NCBI RefSeq assembly: GCF_005080685.1
Contig: NZ_CP039371.1
Span: forward strand, 2,232,001 to 2,296,000
Origin: Pseudomonas putida
Lineage (GTDB): Bacteria; Pseudomonadota; Gammaproteobacteria; Pseudomonadales; Pseudomonadaceae
DNA: 64,000 nucleotides
Direction of reading: 5' to 3'
Numbering within the stretch: position 1 is the first letter of the stretch; each line of letters begins with the position of its first letter. Both the position numbers and the translations under genes were made by a program. Of this stretch, positions 33,881 through 44,312 are shown in pieces. The notes under the pieces were generated by a model, which ran no database searches, was not told where the DNA came from, and worked only from the letters and a program-made list of their open reading frames with translations.

Positions 33881-34813
33881 ATGTCCAATCCAACCGATTT
33901 CGATACCCGTGCCTTGCGCCGCGCCCTGGGCAATTTCGCCACCGGCGTGACCGTGGTCACCGCCGCCGAGCCCCGTGGCCGCAAGGTCGGCGTGACCGCC
34001 AACAGCTTCAACTCGGTATCGCTGGACCCGGCGCTGATCCTTTGGAGCATCGACAAGCGCTCCACCAGCCTCGAGGTGTTCGAGCAAGCGTCGCACTTTG
34101 CGGTGAACATCCTGGCCGCCGACCAGATCGACCTTTCCAACAACTTCGCCCGGCCCAAGGAAGACCGTTTCGCTGGCATCGAATACGAGCAGGGCGCCGG
34201 TGGCGCGCCGCTGTTCGCCGACTGCTCGGCGCGCTTTGAGTGCGAGAAGTACCAGCAACTGGACGGTGGCGACCACTGGATCCTGGTCGGCAAGGTGGTG
34301 GCCTTCGATGACTTCGGTCGCTCGCCGCTGCTGTACCACCAGGGCGCCTACTCGATGGTGCTGCCGCATACCCGCATGACCCAGCGCAGCGAGGGCCAGG
34401 CACCGAGCAGTCACTTCCAGGGCCGCCTGCAGCACAATCTGTACTACCTGATGACCCAGGCCCTGCGTGCCTACCAGGCCGACTACCAGCCGCGTCAGCT
34501 GTGCACCGGTCTGCGCACCAGTGAGGCACGCATGTTGATGGTGCTGGAAAACGATGCCGGGCTGAGCCTGAACGACCTGCAACGTGAAGTGGCGATGCCG
34601 GCCCGTGAGATCGAGGAGGCAGTGGCCAACCTCAAGCGCAAGGGCCTGATCGCCGACGACGAGGGCCGGGTGCGATTGTCGGTCAAGGGCGTGGATGAAA
34701 CCGAGGCATTGTGGACCATCGCCCAGGAACAGCAGGACAAGGTGTTCGAGCAGTTCAGCGCCGAGCAGCTCGAGACCTTCAAGACCGTGCTCAAGGCGGT
34801 CATCCAGATGTGA
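33881..34813 (+). CDS. 4-hydroxyphenylacetate 3-hydroxylase, flavin reductase component (C1 type) with MarR-like C-terminal domain
   Basis: A 310-residue protein. Residues 1-170 are a flavin reductase domain (LRRALGNFATGVTVVTAAEP, GVTANSFNSVSLDPALILWS), which supplies reduced FMN/FAD from NADH to the oxygenase. Residues of about 180-310 form a MarR-like winged-helix domain (SSHFQGRLQHNLYYLMTQAL, LREVAMPAREIEEAVANLKR-like helix). In the Acinetobacter C1 enzyme this extra domain binds 4-hydroxyphenylacetate and raises reductase activity (established family knowledge). It lies 75 bases after the oxygenase gene. A GGCAGGC/GCCTGCC hairpin at about 33852-33871 sits in the leader before its ATG. Confidence 0.9.
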   Translation: MSNPTDFDTRALRRALGNFATGVTVVTAAEPRGRKVGVTANSFNSVSLDPALILWSIDKRSTSLEVFEQASHFAVNILAADQIDLSNNFARPKEDRFAGIEYEQGAGGAPLFADCSARFECEKYQQLDGGDHWILVGKVVAFDDFGRSPLLYHQGAYSMVLPHTRMTQRSEGQAPSSHFQGRLQHNLYYLMTQALRAYQADYQPRQLCTGLRTSEARMLMVLENDAGLSLNDLQREVAMPAREIEEAVANLKRKGLIADDEGRVRLSVKGVDETEALWTIAQEQQDKVFEQFSAEQLETFKTVLKAVIQM

Positions 34814-34862
34814 GGGCCGCGTGTTTGGCAAGGCTGGGCGACCCAGCCCCTGTGGGAGCGGC

Positions 34863-34951
34863 CTTGTGTCGCGATGGGCCGCATAGCGGCCCCGCGTTTG
34901 GCGGAGCTACTTGATCTGCCGGTGCCGCTATGCGGCCCATCGCGACACAAG
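34863..34951. repeat. 28-bp perfect inverted repeat (REP-type pair)
   Basis: Arms 34863-34890 and 34924-34951 are perfectly complementary over 28 bp (CTTGTGTCGCGATGGGCCGC and on), with a 33-base centre. The left outer flank reads tgtgggagcggc, a common P. putida REP-type sequence. It lies between the convergent hydroxylase operon and hpaI and may help to end both transcripts. Confidence 0.88.
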
Positions 34952-34993
34952 TGTCAGGTGCTTGGATTGGAGCAAGGTAAAAGCAACCCCAAC

Positions 34994-35018
34994 AAAAACG
35001 GCGCCATCAGGCGCCGTT
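34994..35018 (-). terminator. intrinsic terminator of the leftward hpa operon
   Basis: Stem AACGGCGCC / GGCGCCGTT (34997-35005 and 35010-35018) with a 4-base loop is followed by UUUUU on the minus strand (34994-34998 region). It lies about 20 bases past the hpaI stop codon, so it ends the hpaG-to-hpaI transcript. Confidence 0.82.
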
Positions 35019-35037
35019 CTCGTTCCTGGGCAGTCAC

Positions 35038-35841
35038 TCAATAGACGCTGCTGCCCGCACCTGCAGCAACCGGAACATCCTTGAACTTGCCCGCCAGCGT
35101 CTGCAACCCCCGCATCAGTACCGTGGTATCGACCCCGACCGCGACGAACGCCGCACCCAGTTCGATGTAGCGGCGTGCCAGCTTCTCGTCGGCGCTGAGA
35201 ATCCCCGCTGCCTTGCCGGCCTTGCCGATGCGTACGATGGCGTCCTCGATGGCCGCCTGCACCTCGGGGTGCCCAGGGTCTCCTCGATGGCCCATGGCCG
35301 CGCTGAGGTCGGCCGGGCCGATGAACACGCCATCGACGCCTTCGACCGCGACGATCGCGTCCAGGTTGGCCAGGCCTTCGTTGTTCTCGATCTGCACCAA
35401 CAGGCACATCTGCGCGTCGGCCTGGTCGAGGTAGCCGGGGATGCTGTTCCAGCGCGAAGCACGCGCCAGCGCACTGCCTACGCCACGCACGCCCTTGGGC
35501 GGGTAGTGCACGGCCTTGACCAGCTGGCGGGCCTGTTCGGCGCTCTCGACCATCGGTACCAGCAGCGTCTGCGCGCCGATATCCAGTACCTGCTTGATCA
35601 GCGCGGTATCGCCGATCACCGGGCGGATCACTGGCTGGCCAGGGTAGGGCGCCACCGCCTGCAGTTGCGCGAGCATGCCGCGCAGATCATTCGGCGCGTG
35701 TTCGCCATCGATCAGCAGCCAGTCGAAGCCTGCGTTGGCGGCAAGCTCCGCGCAATAGGCGTCGGCCAGGCCGAGCCACAGGCCGATCTGCGCCTGGCCG
35801 CTGCGCAGGCGTTGCTTGAAGGTGTTGATGGGCATGTCCAT
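35038..35841 (-). CDS. hpaI: 4-hydroxy-2-oxoheptane-1,7-dioate aldolase
   Basis: Class II (divalent-metal) pyruvate aldolase of 267 residues. It splits 4-hydroxy-2-oxoheptanedioate into pyruvate and succinate semialdehyde, the last step of the homoprotocatechuate pathway. Motifs include [15 protein letters not shown], the metal-ligand segment [15 protein letters not shown] and [20 protein letters not shown]. The ATG at 35841 is chosen because GAGGA lies 7 bases upstream. The gene is last in the leftward operon, 10 bases behind hpaH, and is followed by an intrinsic terminator. Confidence 0.94.
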   Translation of the reverse strand: MDMPINTFKQRLRSGQAQIGLWLGLADAYCAELAANAGFDWLLIDGEHAPNDLRGMLAQLQAVAPYPGQPVIRPVIGDTALIKQVLDIGAQTLLVPMVESAEQARQLVKAVHYPPKGVRGVGSALARASRWNSIPGYLDQADAQMCLLVQIENNEGLANLDAIVAVEGVDGVFIGPADLSAAMGHRGDPGHPEVQAAIEDAIVRIGKAGKAAGILSADEKLARRYIELGAAFVAVGVDTTVLMRGLQTLAGKFKDVPVAAGAGSSVY

Positions 35842-35851
35842 GGCAAAGTCC

Positions 35852-36655
35852 TCAAACGAACCGGCAGGCGATCGAGCCGAGCATGTCGTAGTCGACGTGG
35901 AAGGTGTCGCCCGGACGCGCGGCCACTGGGCGGGTGAACGAGCCGCCAAGGATGATCTGGCCAGGCTCCAGGGTGATGTCGTACGGGGCCAGTTTGTTGG
36001 CCAGCCAGGCAACGCCCTTGGCCGGGTGGTTGAGGACTGCGGCGCTGACGCCGGACTCCTCGATCACGCCATTGCGGTAGAGCACCGCTGGCACCTTGCG
36101 CAGGTCGATCTCGGTAGGGCGCACGGCGCGCCCGCCCATGACCACGCCGGCGTTGGCGGCGTTGTCGGAAATGGTGTCGAACACTTTGCGCGTGACCTGA
36201 GTGACGGGGTCGACCTGCTGGATACGGGCGTCGATGATCTCCAGTGCCGGGATCACCCATTCAGTGGCGTCCAGGACATCGAACACGGTGACATTGGGGC
36301 CTTTGAGCGGCTTGCCGAGAATGAAGGCGAGCTCGACCTCGACACGCGGCACGATGAAGCGCTCGAAGGGGATGTCGGTGCCCTCGTCGAACAGCATGTC
36401 GTCGAGCAGGGCACCGTAGTCGGGTTCGGTGATGTTCGAGGAGACCTGCATGGCCCGCGAAGTCAAACCGATCTTGTGGCCGACCAGCTTGCGCCCAGAC
36501 GCGATCTTCTTTGCGACCCAGGCGCGCTGGATGGCGTAGGCGTCCTCGATGGTGATGGTCGGCTGCTCAAGGGAAAATTGACGGACTTGCTCGCGCGAAC
36601 GCTCGGCTTGGTCGAGACGGTCGGCGGCTTGCTGGATGAAAGCGTTATCGAGCAT
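35852..36655 (-). CDS. hpaH: 2-oxo-hept-4-ene-1,7-dioate hydratase
   Basis: Hydratase of 267 residues of the 2-keto-4-pentenoate hydratase (MhpD) family. It adds water to 2-oxohept-4-ene-1,7-dioate to give the HpaI substrate. Signature blocks are [18 protein letters not shown], the metal-binding [14 protein letters not shown] and the C-terminal [20 protein letters not shown]. It lies between hpaI and the permease gene with gaps of 10 and 18 bases, so it is clearly part of one operon. Confidence 0.94.
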   Translation of the reverse strand: MLDNAFIQQAADRLDQAERSREQVRQFSLEQPTITIEDAYAIQRAWVAKKIASGRKLVGHKIGLTSRAMQVSSNITEPDYGALLDDMLFDEGTDIPFERFIVPRVEVELAFILGKPLKGPNVTVFDVLDATEWVIPALEIIDARIQQVDPVTQVTRKVFDTISDNAANAGVVMGGRAVRPTEIDLRKVPAVLYRNGVIEESGVSAAVLNHPAKGVAWLANKLAPYDITLEPGQIILGGSFTRPVAARPGDTFHVDYDMLGSIACRFV

Positions 36656-36673
36656 GACAAGGATTCTCTTCGT

Positions 36674-37981
36674 TCAAGGATTGACGATGGCGGCCCGGGT
36701 GCGCAGCACCAGCAGGCCACCGAGGCTGATGAAGACGGCCAGGGTGTAGAGCGCGAGACTTGCGCTTTGTGTGGTGTCACGGACCCAGCCGATGAAGTAG
36801 GGGGCGGCGAACGACGCAATGCTGCCCAGTGAACTGATCAGGGCAATCCCGGCGGCCTGGGTGCGGGCATTGAGGAACGCCGGCGGCAGTTGCCAGAACA
36901 TCGGCAATGCAGCGCTGGCACCCATGCCTGCCAGCACCAGCCCGGCCAGTACCGGCCAGGGTTGCGCAGGTGCCAGGCCCGTGATGGCGATGCCGGTGGC
37001 GGCCATCAGCAAAGGCACGCACAGGTGCCAGCGGCGCTCGCGCTGGCGGTCGCTGGAGCGCCCGCAGGTGAGCATGAACGCGCAGCCGGCCAGGTAGGGC
37101 AGCGCGCTGAGAAGGCCAACGCTGGCGTCGCTGCCGATGCCCGCACCATGGATCAGGCTAGGCATCCAGAAGGCCAAGGTATTGACCGCCAGCATCACCG
37201 CGCAGTACACCGCCACCAGTAGCCAGATGGCCCGGCTGGTGATGATCCCGCCCAGCGACGTTACGGTCTTGCGTTGCTCTTCGGTGGCGAACTGCGCACG
37301 CAGCGTGGCCTTTTGTCGTTCGTCGAGCCAATGGACGTGCTCGAAGCGCTCTGGCAGTGCAGCCAGTACCACCAGCCCCAGCACCATGACCGGTGCGCCT
37401 TCGAGCAGGAACATCCATTGCCACCCGCGAAGCCCGCCGGTGTCATGCATGAATGCCAGGATCGCCCCCGACAGCGGTCCGCCGACTACCCCGGCCAACG
37501 GCACGGCGATGGCAAATAGTGCGGTGACCTGACCCCGGCGCCCGGCAGGGTACCAACGGTTCAGGTAGACCAGGATGCCGGGGAAGAAGCCGGCTTCGGC
37601 AGCACCCAAGGCAAAGCGCAGCAGGTAGAACGCGCTGCTGCTTTCAATCATCAGCATGCTGGTGGACAGCGCGCCCCACACGACCATCAGCGTGGCTATC
37701 CACCGACGCGGGCCGATGCGCTCGAGTATCAGATTGCTCGGTACACCGAACAGCGCATAGGCGATGAAGAACAGGCCCGCGCCTAGGCCATAGACTGTGT
37801 CGGACAGTTGCAGGTCTTGGCTCATCTGCATCTTGGCAAAGCCGATGTTGATGCGATCGAGGTGAGCGAACAGATAACAGACCAACAGCAGCGGCATTAA
37901 CCGCCAAGTGACTGCGCGATGGGTAGCGTCGGCCAGTTCGGCCTGGGTTGGAGCCGGCGAGGCATGTTCGAGTGTGCTCAT
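36674..37981 (-). CDS. hpaX: 4-hydroxyphenylacetate permease (MFS)
   Basis: Major facilitator protein of 435 residues, 12 membrane segments, of the anion:cation symporter group to which HpaX belongs. The opening TWRLMPLLLVCYLFAHLDRI is typical, with GLGAGLFFIAYALFGVPSNL and GAAEAGFFPGILVYLNRWYP next. It imports 4-hydroxyphenylacetate across the inner membrane; the assignment rests on its place inside the hpa operon together with the family match. It is followed by hpaH 18 bases on. Confidence 0.9.
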   Translation of the reverse strand: MSTLEHASPAPTQAELADATHRAVTWRLMPLLLVCYLFAHLDRINIGFAKMQMSQDLQLSDTVYGLGAGLFFIAYALFGVPSNLILERIGPRRWIATLMVVWGALSTSMLMIESSSAFYLLRFALGAAEAGFFPGILVYLNRWYPAGRRGQVTALFAIAVPLAGVVGGPLSGAILAFMHDTGGLRGWQWMFLLEGAPVMVLGLVVLAALPERFEHVHWLDERQKATLRAQFATEEQRKTVTSLGGIITSRAIWLLVAVYCAVMLAVNTLAFWMPSLIHGAGIGSDASVGLLSALPYLAGCAFMLTCGRSSDRQRERRWHLCVPLLMAATGIAITGLAPAQPWPVLAGLVLAGMGASAALPMFWQLPPAFLNARTQAAGIALISSLGSIASFAAPYFIGWVRDTTQSASLALYTLAVFISLGGLLVLRTRAAIVNP

Positions 37982-38020
37982 GGTTTTTGTACTTGTTGTG
38001 TGATGAGGCAGCGGGCGGCA

Positions 38021-38431
38021 TCAGGCCGGGCGATTGAACAGCGGGTGCAAGGTGCTGTGCTTGGCGTCGTAGACCTGCTGGGTGCTTTCGTCGATCTGCA
38101 GCGTCAAGCCGATCGGGCGTTGTTGCAGCAGCCCGTGCAGGCGGGCCTTGAGCACCTGCAGCAGGTTGTCGCCGACTGCCTTGTGCACGGCGGCGCTGCG
38201 GCCGCTCCCCATGCGCAGGTTGGCGTACAGAAAGCCGTACTCGCCCTTGCCGTCGGCCACCGTGCAGTGTGCGGCCGGGTAAGCCAGCACGCGGGTGCCT
38301 CCGGTGGGGAACACGGCCTTGCCGGCTTCGTCGCGCTGTTCGAGCATGCTGTCTGCGAGAGCGCGGCACAGGCCGGAAATGTCGGCATCGCGTTCCAGGT
38401 CGGGTGTGTAGAGCAGAACCAGGTGGGGCAT
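38021..38431 (-). CDS. hpaF: 5-carboxymethyl-2-hydroxymuconate isomerase
   Basis: A 136-residue tautomerase-superfamily enzyme that isomerises 5-carboxymethyl-2-hydroxymuconate to 5-oxo-pent-3-ene-1,2,5-tricarboxylate. The second residue is proline (MPHLVLLYTPDLER), the catalytic base after removal of the start methionine. The family block YGFLYANLRMGSGRSAAVHK is clear. The length equals that of known HpaF proteins. It lies between hpaD and hpaX in the leftward operon. Confidence 0.93.
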   Translation of the reverse strand: MPHLVLLYTPDLERDADISGLCRALADSMLEQRDEAGKAVFPTGGTRVLAYPAAHCTVADGKGEYGFLYANLRMGSGRSAAVHKAVGDNLLQVLKARLHGLLQQRPIGLTLQIDESTQQVYDAKHSTLHPLFNRPA

Positions 38432-38481
38432 GACGGGAGTCCTCGTCAGGGCGGCCGCCCGGTCGCCCGGGCGGGTGCGGA

Positions 38482-39405
38482 TTACAGGCGGCTGGTGGAT
38501 ACCACATTGGCCGGGTTGGCGGCCTGCGCGGCGGGGATGGTCGAGCCATCCTGTGGGGTGACCGGGAAGATCGCGTTGATCTGGCCGGTGCCCGAGGAGC
38601 CGAAGTAAGGGGTGACCACCTCGGCCTTGCCGTCGTACTTCGACCAGCCCAGGGCGCCGAGCAGCATCGCGGTGTCGTGCATGAAGCCTTCACCGTGGCC
38701 TTTGGCGGCGTACTCCGGGAGCATCCCGCAGAACGCATCCCACTCGGCGTTCTCCCACATCTGCACCACGCGGTGGTCGAGGGTTTCCAGGAACGGGCTC
38801 CAGACCTTGGTGGCGAAGTCCGGAGCCTGGCCATTCTGCGCGAAGCGGTGCGACAGCGAGCCGCTGGCCAGGAACGCGACGGTGCCGTCGTAGTGGTCTT
38901 CCACGGCTTTGCGCATGGCCCAGCCGAGGCGGGCGCTGTCGGCCAGGTAATGCGAGGTGCACAGCGCCGAGACCGAGATCACCTTGAAGTGCTGGTCCTG
39001 GTTCATGTAGCGCATCGGCACCAGGGTGCCGTATTCCGGGCCCAGGGTGGTGGCGTGGTGGGCCATGGTCTCGACGCCGAAGGCATTGCACGCTTCGCCC
39101 AGGATCAGCCCCAGTTCCTTGTTGCCGGGGAAGGCGTAGGGCATGTTGCTGATGAAGTGCGGCAGCTCGTTGGAGGTGTAGACCCCCTCGAAGTGCTCGC
39201 CGCAGAGGATGTGGTAGTTGGCATTGACCAACCAATGGGTATCGAACACGACGATGGTGTCCACGCCCAGTTCACGGCAGCGGCGGCTGATCTCGTAATG
39301 CCCATCGATGGCTGCCTGGCGAAAGCCCTGGCGCGGGCTTGGCAGTTCGGACAGGTACATGGACGGTACATGGGTAATCTTGGCAGCGAGAGCGAGTTTG
39401 CCCAT
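38482..39405 (-). CDS. hpaD: 3,4-dihydroxyphenylacetate 2,3-dioxygenase
   Basis: Class III (LigB-fold) extradiol dioxygenase of 307 residues that opens the ring of homoprotocatechuate with Fe(II) and oxygen. The ATG at 39405 gives MGKLALAAKITHVPSMYLSE, in which the first histidine is a metal ligand. VDTIVVFDTHWLVNANYHIL and GSLSHRFAQNGQAP are further conserved blocks. It lies 50 bases before hpaF. It is separated from hpaE by a REP-type inverted repeat, so expression of the two halves of the operon may differ. Confidence 0.94.
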   Translation of the reverse strand: MGKLALAAKITHVPSMYLSELPSPRQGFRQAAIDGHYEISRRCRELGVDTIVVFDTHWLVNANYHILCGEHFEGVYTSNELPHFISNMPYAFPGNKELGLILGEACNAFGVETMAHHATTLGPEYGTLVPMRYMNQDQHFKVISVSALCTSHYLADSARLGWAMRKAVEDHYDGTVAFLASGSLSHRFAQNGQAPDFATKVWSPFLETLDHRVVQMWENAEWDAFCGMLPEYAAKGHGEGFMHDTAMLLGALGWSKYDGKAEVVTPYFGSSGTGQINAIFPVTPQDGSTIPAAQAANPANVVSTSRL

Positions 39406-39441
39406 GGGAATCTCCGGTAAGACGCTGTTGTTGTTTTGGGG

Positions 39442-39558
39442 CTGTAGGAGCGGCCTCGTGCCGCGATGGGGCGCGCAGCGGCCCCCAAATTCCAGCTTCG
39501 TTGCCGATATTGCCGGGGCCGCTTCGCGCCCCATCGCGGCGCGAGGCCGCTCCTACAG
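39442..39558. repeat. 33-bp inverted repeat inside the hpa operon (REP-type pair)
   Basis: Arms 39442-39474 and 39526-39558 are complementary over 33 bp with a single mismatch (CTGTAGGAGCGGCCTCG-T/C-GCC and on). The sequence gtaggagcggcc is a widespread P. putida repeat. It lies between hpaE and hpaD in the middle of the leftward operon, where a strong RNA hairpin may stabilise the hpaG-hpaE part or lower expression of hpaD and later genes. Confidence 0.88.
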
Positions 39559-39577
39559 GATCCATGCCGCGATCGGG

Positions 39578-41043
<1,466 letters not shown>

Positions 41044-41047
<4 letters not shown>

Positions 41048-41811
41048 GCCTTGTTGTTCTTGAAGAAATCAGCTTCGCTGACGATTCGGTTGACCAGTCG
41101 ACCCACACCTTCCACTTCCACCACCACTTCGTCGCCCGGCACCACGTCGGCCAGGCCTTCCGGCGTGCCGGTGGCGATCATGTCGCCCGGTTGCAGGGTC
41201 ATGAAGCTGGAGAAGTATTCGATCAGGAATGGGATGTCGAAGATCATGTCCGCGGTGGTGCCTTCCTGCTTGAGCTCACCGTTGATCCAGGTGCGCAGCT
41301 TCAGGTCGCTCACGTCCGGCACCTCGGCGGCATCGACGATCCACGGGCCGACCGGGGTGGTGGCGTCGCGGTTCTTCACCCGCAGGTTGGGGCGGTAGTA
41401 GTTTTCCAGGTAGTCGCGGATGGCGTAGTCGTTGCACACGGTGTAGCCGGCGACGTACTGCAGGGCGTCCTCGCGCTTGACGTTCTTCGCCGGTTTGCCG
41501 ATGACCGCGACCAGCTCGCACTCGTAGTGCATGTACTCGACGTTGTCCGGGCGCCAGGTCACTTGGTTGTGGCCGGTGTAGGTGCCCGGCGACTTGATGA
41601 AGGCCAGCGGCTCGGTGGGGGGGGTGAAAGCCAGTTCGCGGGCGTGGTCGGCGTAGTTCAGGCCCAGGGCGAACATGCTGCCGCCTGCCGGTGGCAGCCA
41701 CTCGACCTGATGCTCGGCCAGCAGGCGGCCATCGGCCAGGCGCACGGCGTTGTCGGCCTCGACGGTGACGGCATGGACGCTGCCCTCATAACGGATGCGT
41801 GCGTGCTTCAT
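41044..41811 (-). CDS. hpaG2: HpaG C-terminal-type subunit: fumarylacetoacetate-hydrolase-family isomerase/decarboxylase
   Basis: A 255-residue protein of the FAH family. In E. coli the isomerase and decarboxylase steps of the pathway are done by one fused protein, HpaG (HpaG1-HpaG2); in Pseudomonas they are two genes. Blocks include FALGLNYADHARELAFTPPT, the metal-binding HYECELVAVIGKPAKNVKRE and GDMIATGTPEGLADVVPGDE. It converts 5-oxo-pent-3-ene-1,2,5-tricarboxylate towards 2-oxohept-4-ene-dioate. It overlaps both neighbours by 4 bases. Confidence 0.92.
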
Positions 41812-42482
41812 GCCTGGTTCTCCGACTCGGCGACGATGGTGTTGGCCAGGCGGCCAAGGCCTGTGATCTCGACTTCGACGTGATCGCCGGGCTTGACGTC
41901 GACGCGCCCCTCCGGGGTGCCGGTGATGAGTACGTCGCCGGCGTGCAGGGTCATGAATTCGCTGAGTTCGGCGATCAGTTGCGCGATGCTGCGGACCATG
42001 TTGGCGGTGGTGTTTTCCTGTACCACGGCGCCGTTGACGTAGAGCTTCAAGGTCAATTGGTGCGGGTCGGCGATCTGCGCCACAGGTACCAGTTCCGGGC
42101 CGATGGCGCAGAAGCCGTCGCGGCACTTGGCCTTGACCGCCGGGCGGTAGTAGCTGTCTTCGGGCAGGCTGTATTCGTTGACGATGGTGTAGCCGGCCAC
42201 GTACTCCAGGGCATCGGCGGCGCTCACCCGGCTGGCGTCCTTGCCGATCACCACGCCCAGGGCAGGGCCTGGCTGCAGGCGTTCGACACCGGCGGGGTAG
42301 ATCACATCCGCACCATGGGCGTTACGGGTGTTCGGCGTCTTGATGAACAGCACCGGCTTGACCGGGGCCTGTTTGTACGGTGGCTGTTCGAACTCGGCCA
42401 GACGTTGCTGCAGCAGACCGTTGTAGTTCAGCGCAACGCCGAACAAGGTGCCGTTCGCAACGTCATGCAAGGCATGGCTCAT
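41808..42482 (-). CDS. hpaG1: HpaG N-terminal-type subunit: fumarylacetoacetate-hydrolase-family protein
   Basis: A 224-residue FAH-family protein, paralogous to the next gene and matching the N-terminal half of E. coli HpaG. FGVALNYNGLLQQRLAEFEQ, GVVIGKDASRVSAADALEYV and GDVLITGTPEGRVDVKPGDH are the family blocks. The expected second metal-ligand glutamate region (HYECE in HpaG2) is replaced by PGPALGVVIGK, so the metal site may be altered and the two proteins may act together. It is the first gene of the leftward operon; its promoter lies in 42483-42656 with two GTTAAC sites. Confidence 0.9.
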   Translation of the reverse strand: MSHALHDVANGTLFGVALNYNGLLQQRLAEFEQPPYKQAPVKPVLFIKTPNTRNAHGADVIYPAGVERLQPGPALGVVIGKDASRVSAADALEYVAGYTIVNEYSLPEDSYYRPAVKAKCRDGFCAIGPELVPVAQIADPHQLTLKLYVNGAVVQENTTANMVRSIAQLIAELSEFMTLHAGDVLITGTPEGRVDVKPGDHVEVEITGLGRLANTIVAESENQA

Positions 42483-42529
42483 GCTTTTCTCCTGACAGTG
42501 GTGGGTAGCAGGCGCTGCCCAGTCATATT

Positions 42530-42567
42530 GTTAATGTGTTAACGTTATAATTAAGATGTTAACGAAC
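42530..42567. promoter_or_regulatory. candidate HpaR operators between hpaG1 and hpaA
   Basis: Two copies of the palindrome GTTAAC (42538-42543 and 42558-42563) lie exactly 20 bases apart, two turns of the helix. The right one sits in TTAAGATGTTAACGAAC (42551-42567), which recurs with one change at 44276-44292. The left one sits in GTTAATGTGTTAACG (42530-42544), nearly repeated at 31955-31969 upstream of hpaR1. The region separates the catabolic operon from the activator gene. These are strong operator candidates for the HpaR paralogues. Confidence 0.65.
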
Positions 42568-42656
42568 GTCAAGGCTCCCGGCTGTGGCTTCCGTCGCGTG
42601 GCGGGTGCAACATGGAGCCAGGTCAACTCGGTCAAGCGATTAGCGAGCAAGCAGTG

Positions 42657-43589
42657 ATGAGCGATCGGCACCCCATCCCGAACATCAACATCGGTCAGGT
42701 CTACGACCAGCGCTATAGCGACAGCGAGGTGCATTACGACCGGCTCGGCAACCTGGCCGGGTTCTTTGGGCGCAACATGCCGGTGCACCGTCACGATCGC
42801 TTCTTCCAGGTGCATTACGTGAAGTCGGGCACGGTGCGGGTTTATCTGGACGACCAGCAGTTCATCGAGTCGGGCCCGATGTTCTTCCTCACGCCGCCGA
42901 CGGTGCCGCACTCCTTCGTGACCGAGTCCGACAGTGACGGGCATGTGCTGACGGTGCGTCAGCAATTGGTGTGGCAGTTGATCGAGGCCGATGCGAGCCT
43001 GCTGCCGCCGGGGCTGCAGGTGCGTCCGGCCTGTGTGGCCCTGGCCAAGGTGCCCGCCGCCGACCAGGCCGAGGCGCGGCGCCTGGAACATTGGCTGGAG
43101 GCGCTCAGCGAGGAATTTGCCAGCCCTCATCCGGGGCGCGATGCGGCGCTGCAATCGTTGACCAGGCTGATCATGATCAGCCTGCTGCGGCTGTGCCCCA
43201 ACTCGCAGGAAGCCACGCCGGCCCGGCACGAAGACCTCAAGATATTCCACCGCTTCAATGCCCTGATCGAGGCGCATTACCTCGAGCACTGGCCGCTGGC
43301 GCGCTATGCCCAGCAGATCGGTGTGACCGAGGCGCGGCTCAACGATGTCTGCCGGCGCATCGCCGACCTGCCGTCCAAGCGCCTGGTGCTGGAACGGCTG
43401 ATGCAGGAGGCCAAGCGCCTGCTGCTGTTTTCGGCAAGCTCGGTGAACGAGATCTGCTACCAGCTCGGCTTCAAGGACCCGGCCTATTTCAGCCGGTTCT
43501 TCAACCGTTATGCCAATCTCACGCCGGGTGAGTACCGGCAGCGGCAGGGGCAATTGCAGGAGAGTGGCCACGTTGGGGCACCTGGCTAG
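42657..43589 (+). CDS. hpaA: 4-hydroxyphenylacetate catabolism activator, AraC family
   Basis: AraC/XylS-family regulator of 310 residues from the ATG at 42657 (MSDRHPIPNINIGQVYDQRY). An upstream in-frame ATG at 42612 would add 15 residues not seen in the family. The N-terminal cupin sensing domain (MPVHRHDRFFQVHYVKSGTV) and the C-terminal double helix-turn-helix (ARYAQQIGVTEARLNDVCRR, SVNEICYQLGFKDPAYFSRF) are clear. HpaA activates the 4-hydroxyphenylacetate hydroxylase genes in response to the substrate. It is divergent from the meta-cleavage operon. Confidence 0.9.
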   Translation: MSDRHPIPNINIGQVYDQRYSDSEVHYDRLGNLAGFFGRNMPVHRHDRFFQVHYVKSGTVRVYLDDQQFIESGPMFFLTPPTVPHSFVTESDSDGHVLTVRQQLVWQLIEADASLLPPGLQVRPACVALAKVPAADQAEARRLEHWLEALSEEFASPHPGRDAALQSLTRLIMISLLRLCPNSQEATPARHEDLKIFHRFNALIEAHYLEHWPLARYAQQIGVTEARLNDVCRRIADLPSKRLVLERLMQEAKRLLLFSASSVNEICYQLGFKDPAYFSRFFNRYANLTPGEYRQRQGQLQESGHVGAPG

Positions 43590-43758
43590 CGTTGTGATTG
43601 TTTGCCGACGATGCTCGCACCTTGCCCGCTGGGCTTGAATGGGTTTTCCGTGGATCAGCTTGCACTTTCCATGGCCGGGGCAGGGTACCGGGGTGGTTGC
43701 TGCCGGGGGCGGTTGCGCCTAATCTTGGCAGTCGTACCCACCTGCACAGGCTTTACCG

Positions 43759-44181
43759 ATGACCCGGACGCAACCTTCGCTCACCCTCAGCCTGTTGCAG
43801 GCGCGAGAGGCCGCGATGGCATTTTTCAGGCCGCTGCTCAACGAGCATGACCTCACCGAGCAGCAATGGCGGGTGATCCGCATCCTGCATCAGCAGGGTG
43901 AACTGGAAAGCCACCAACTGGCGCACCTGGCATGCATTCTCAAGCCGAGCATGACCGGTGTGCTCGGGCGCCTGGAACGCGACGGCATGGTCAGCCGGCG
44001 CAAGTCTCCCGAAGATCAGCGGCGGGTGTTCGTGACCCTGACCGAGAGTGGCCAGGACTGCTTCGCGGCGATGCGCGAGGGCATGGAGGCCAACTACCGC
44101 AAGATCCAGGCGCAGTTCGGCGAAGACAAGCTGGAACAGCTCATGGTGTTGCTGAACGACCTCAAGCGCATCGCTCCCTAG
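43759..44181 (+). CDS. hpaR: HpaR-type MarR-family regulator, paralogue 2
   Basis: A 140-residue MarR-family protein, the same length as paralogue 1 at 32024 and alignable along its whole length (SLTLSLLQAREAAMAFFRPL versus SLTLTLLQAREATMAFFRPA). The recognition region ACILKPSMTGVLGRLERDGM and wing RRKSPEDQRRVFVTL are almost the same in both, so the two probably bind the same operator. The C-terminal dimer part differs more. It follows hpaA in the same direction and precedes an MFS exporter gene with GTTAAC-type sites in front. Confidence 0.87.
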   Translation: MTRTQPSLTLSLLQAREAAMAFFRPLLNEHDLTEQQWRVIRILHQQGELESHQLAHLACILKPSMTGVLGRLERDGMVSRRKSPEDQRRVFVTLTESGQDCFAAMREGMEANYRKIQAQFGEDKLEQLMVLLNDLKRIAP

Positions 44182-44243
44182 ACGCCGGCGAGTCATTCGT
44201 AGCTGCACCGAGCTGACGACCCTATCGATCAATTCATTCAAGT

Positions 44244-44292
44244 GTTAACTATTTTGGCTCGGTCGGCCACGAATGTTAAGATGTTATCGAAC
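44244..44292. promoter_or_regulatory. candidate HpaR-type operators upstream of the Bcr/CflA gene
   Basis: GTTAAC at 44244-44249 is followed by TTAAGATGTTATCGAAC at 44276-44292, which matches the site at 42551-42567 at 16 of 17 bases. It ends 20 bases before the TTG start of the MFS gene, overlapping the expected promoter. This implies that the exporter is controlled together with the hpa genes. Confidence 0.6.
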
Positions 44293-44312
44293 TGATCCGA
44301 GGAGCACCGCGC

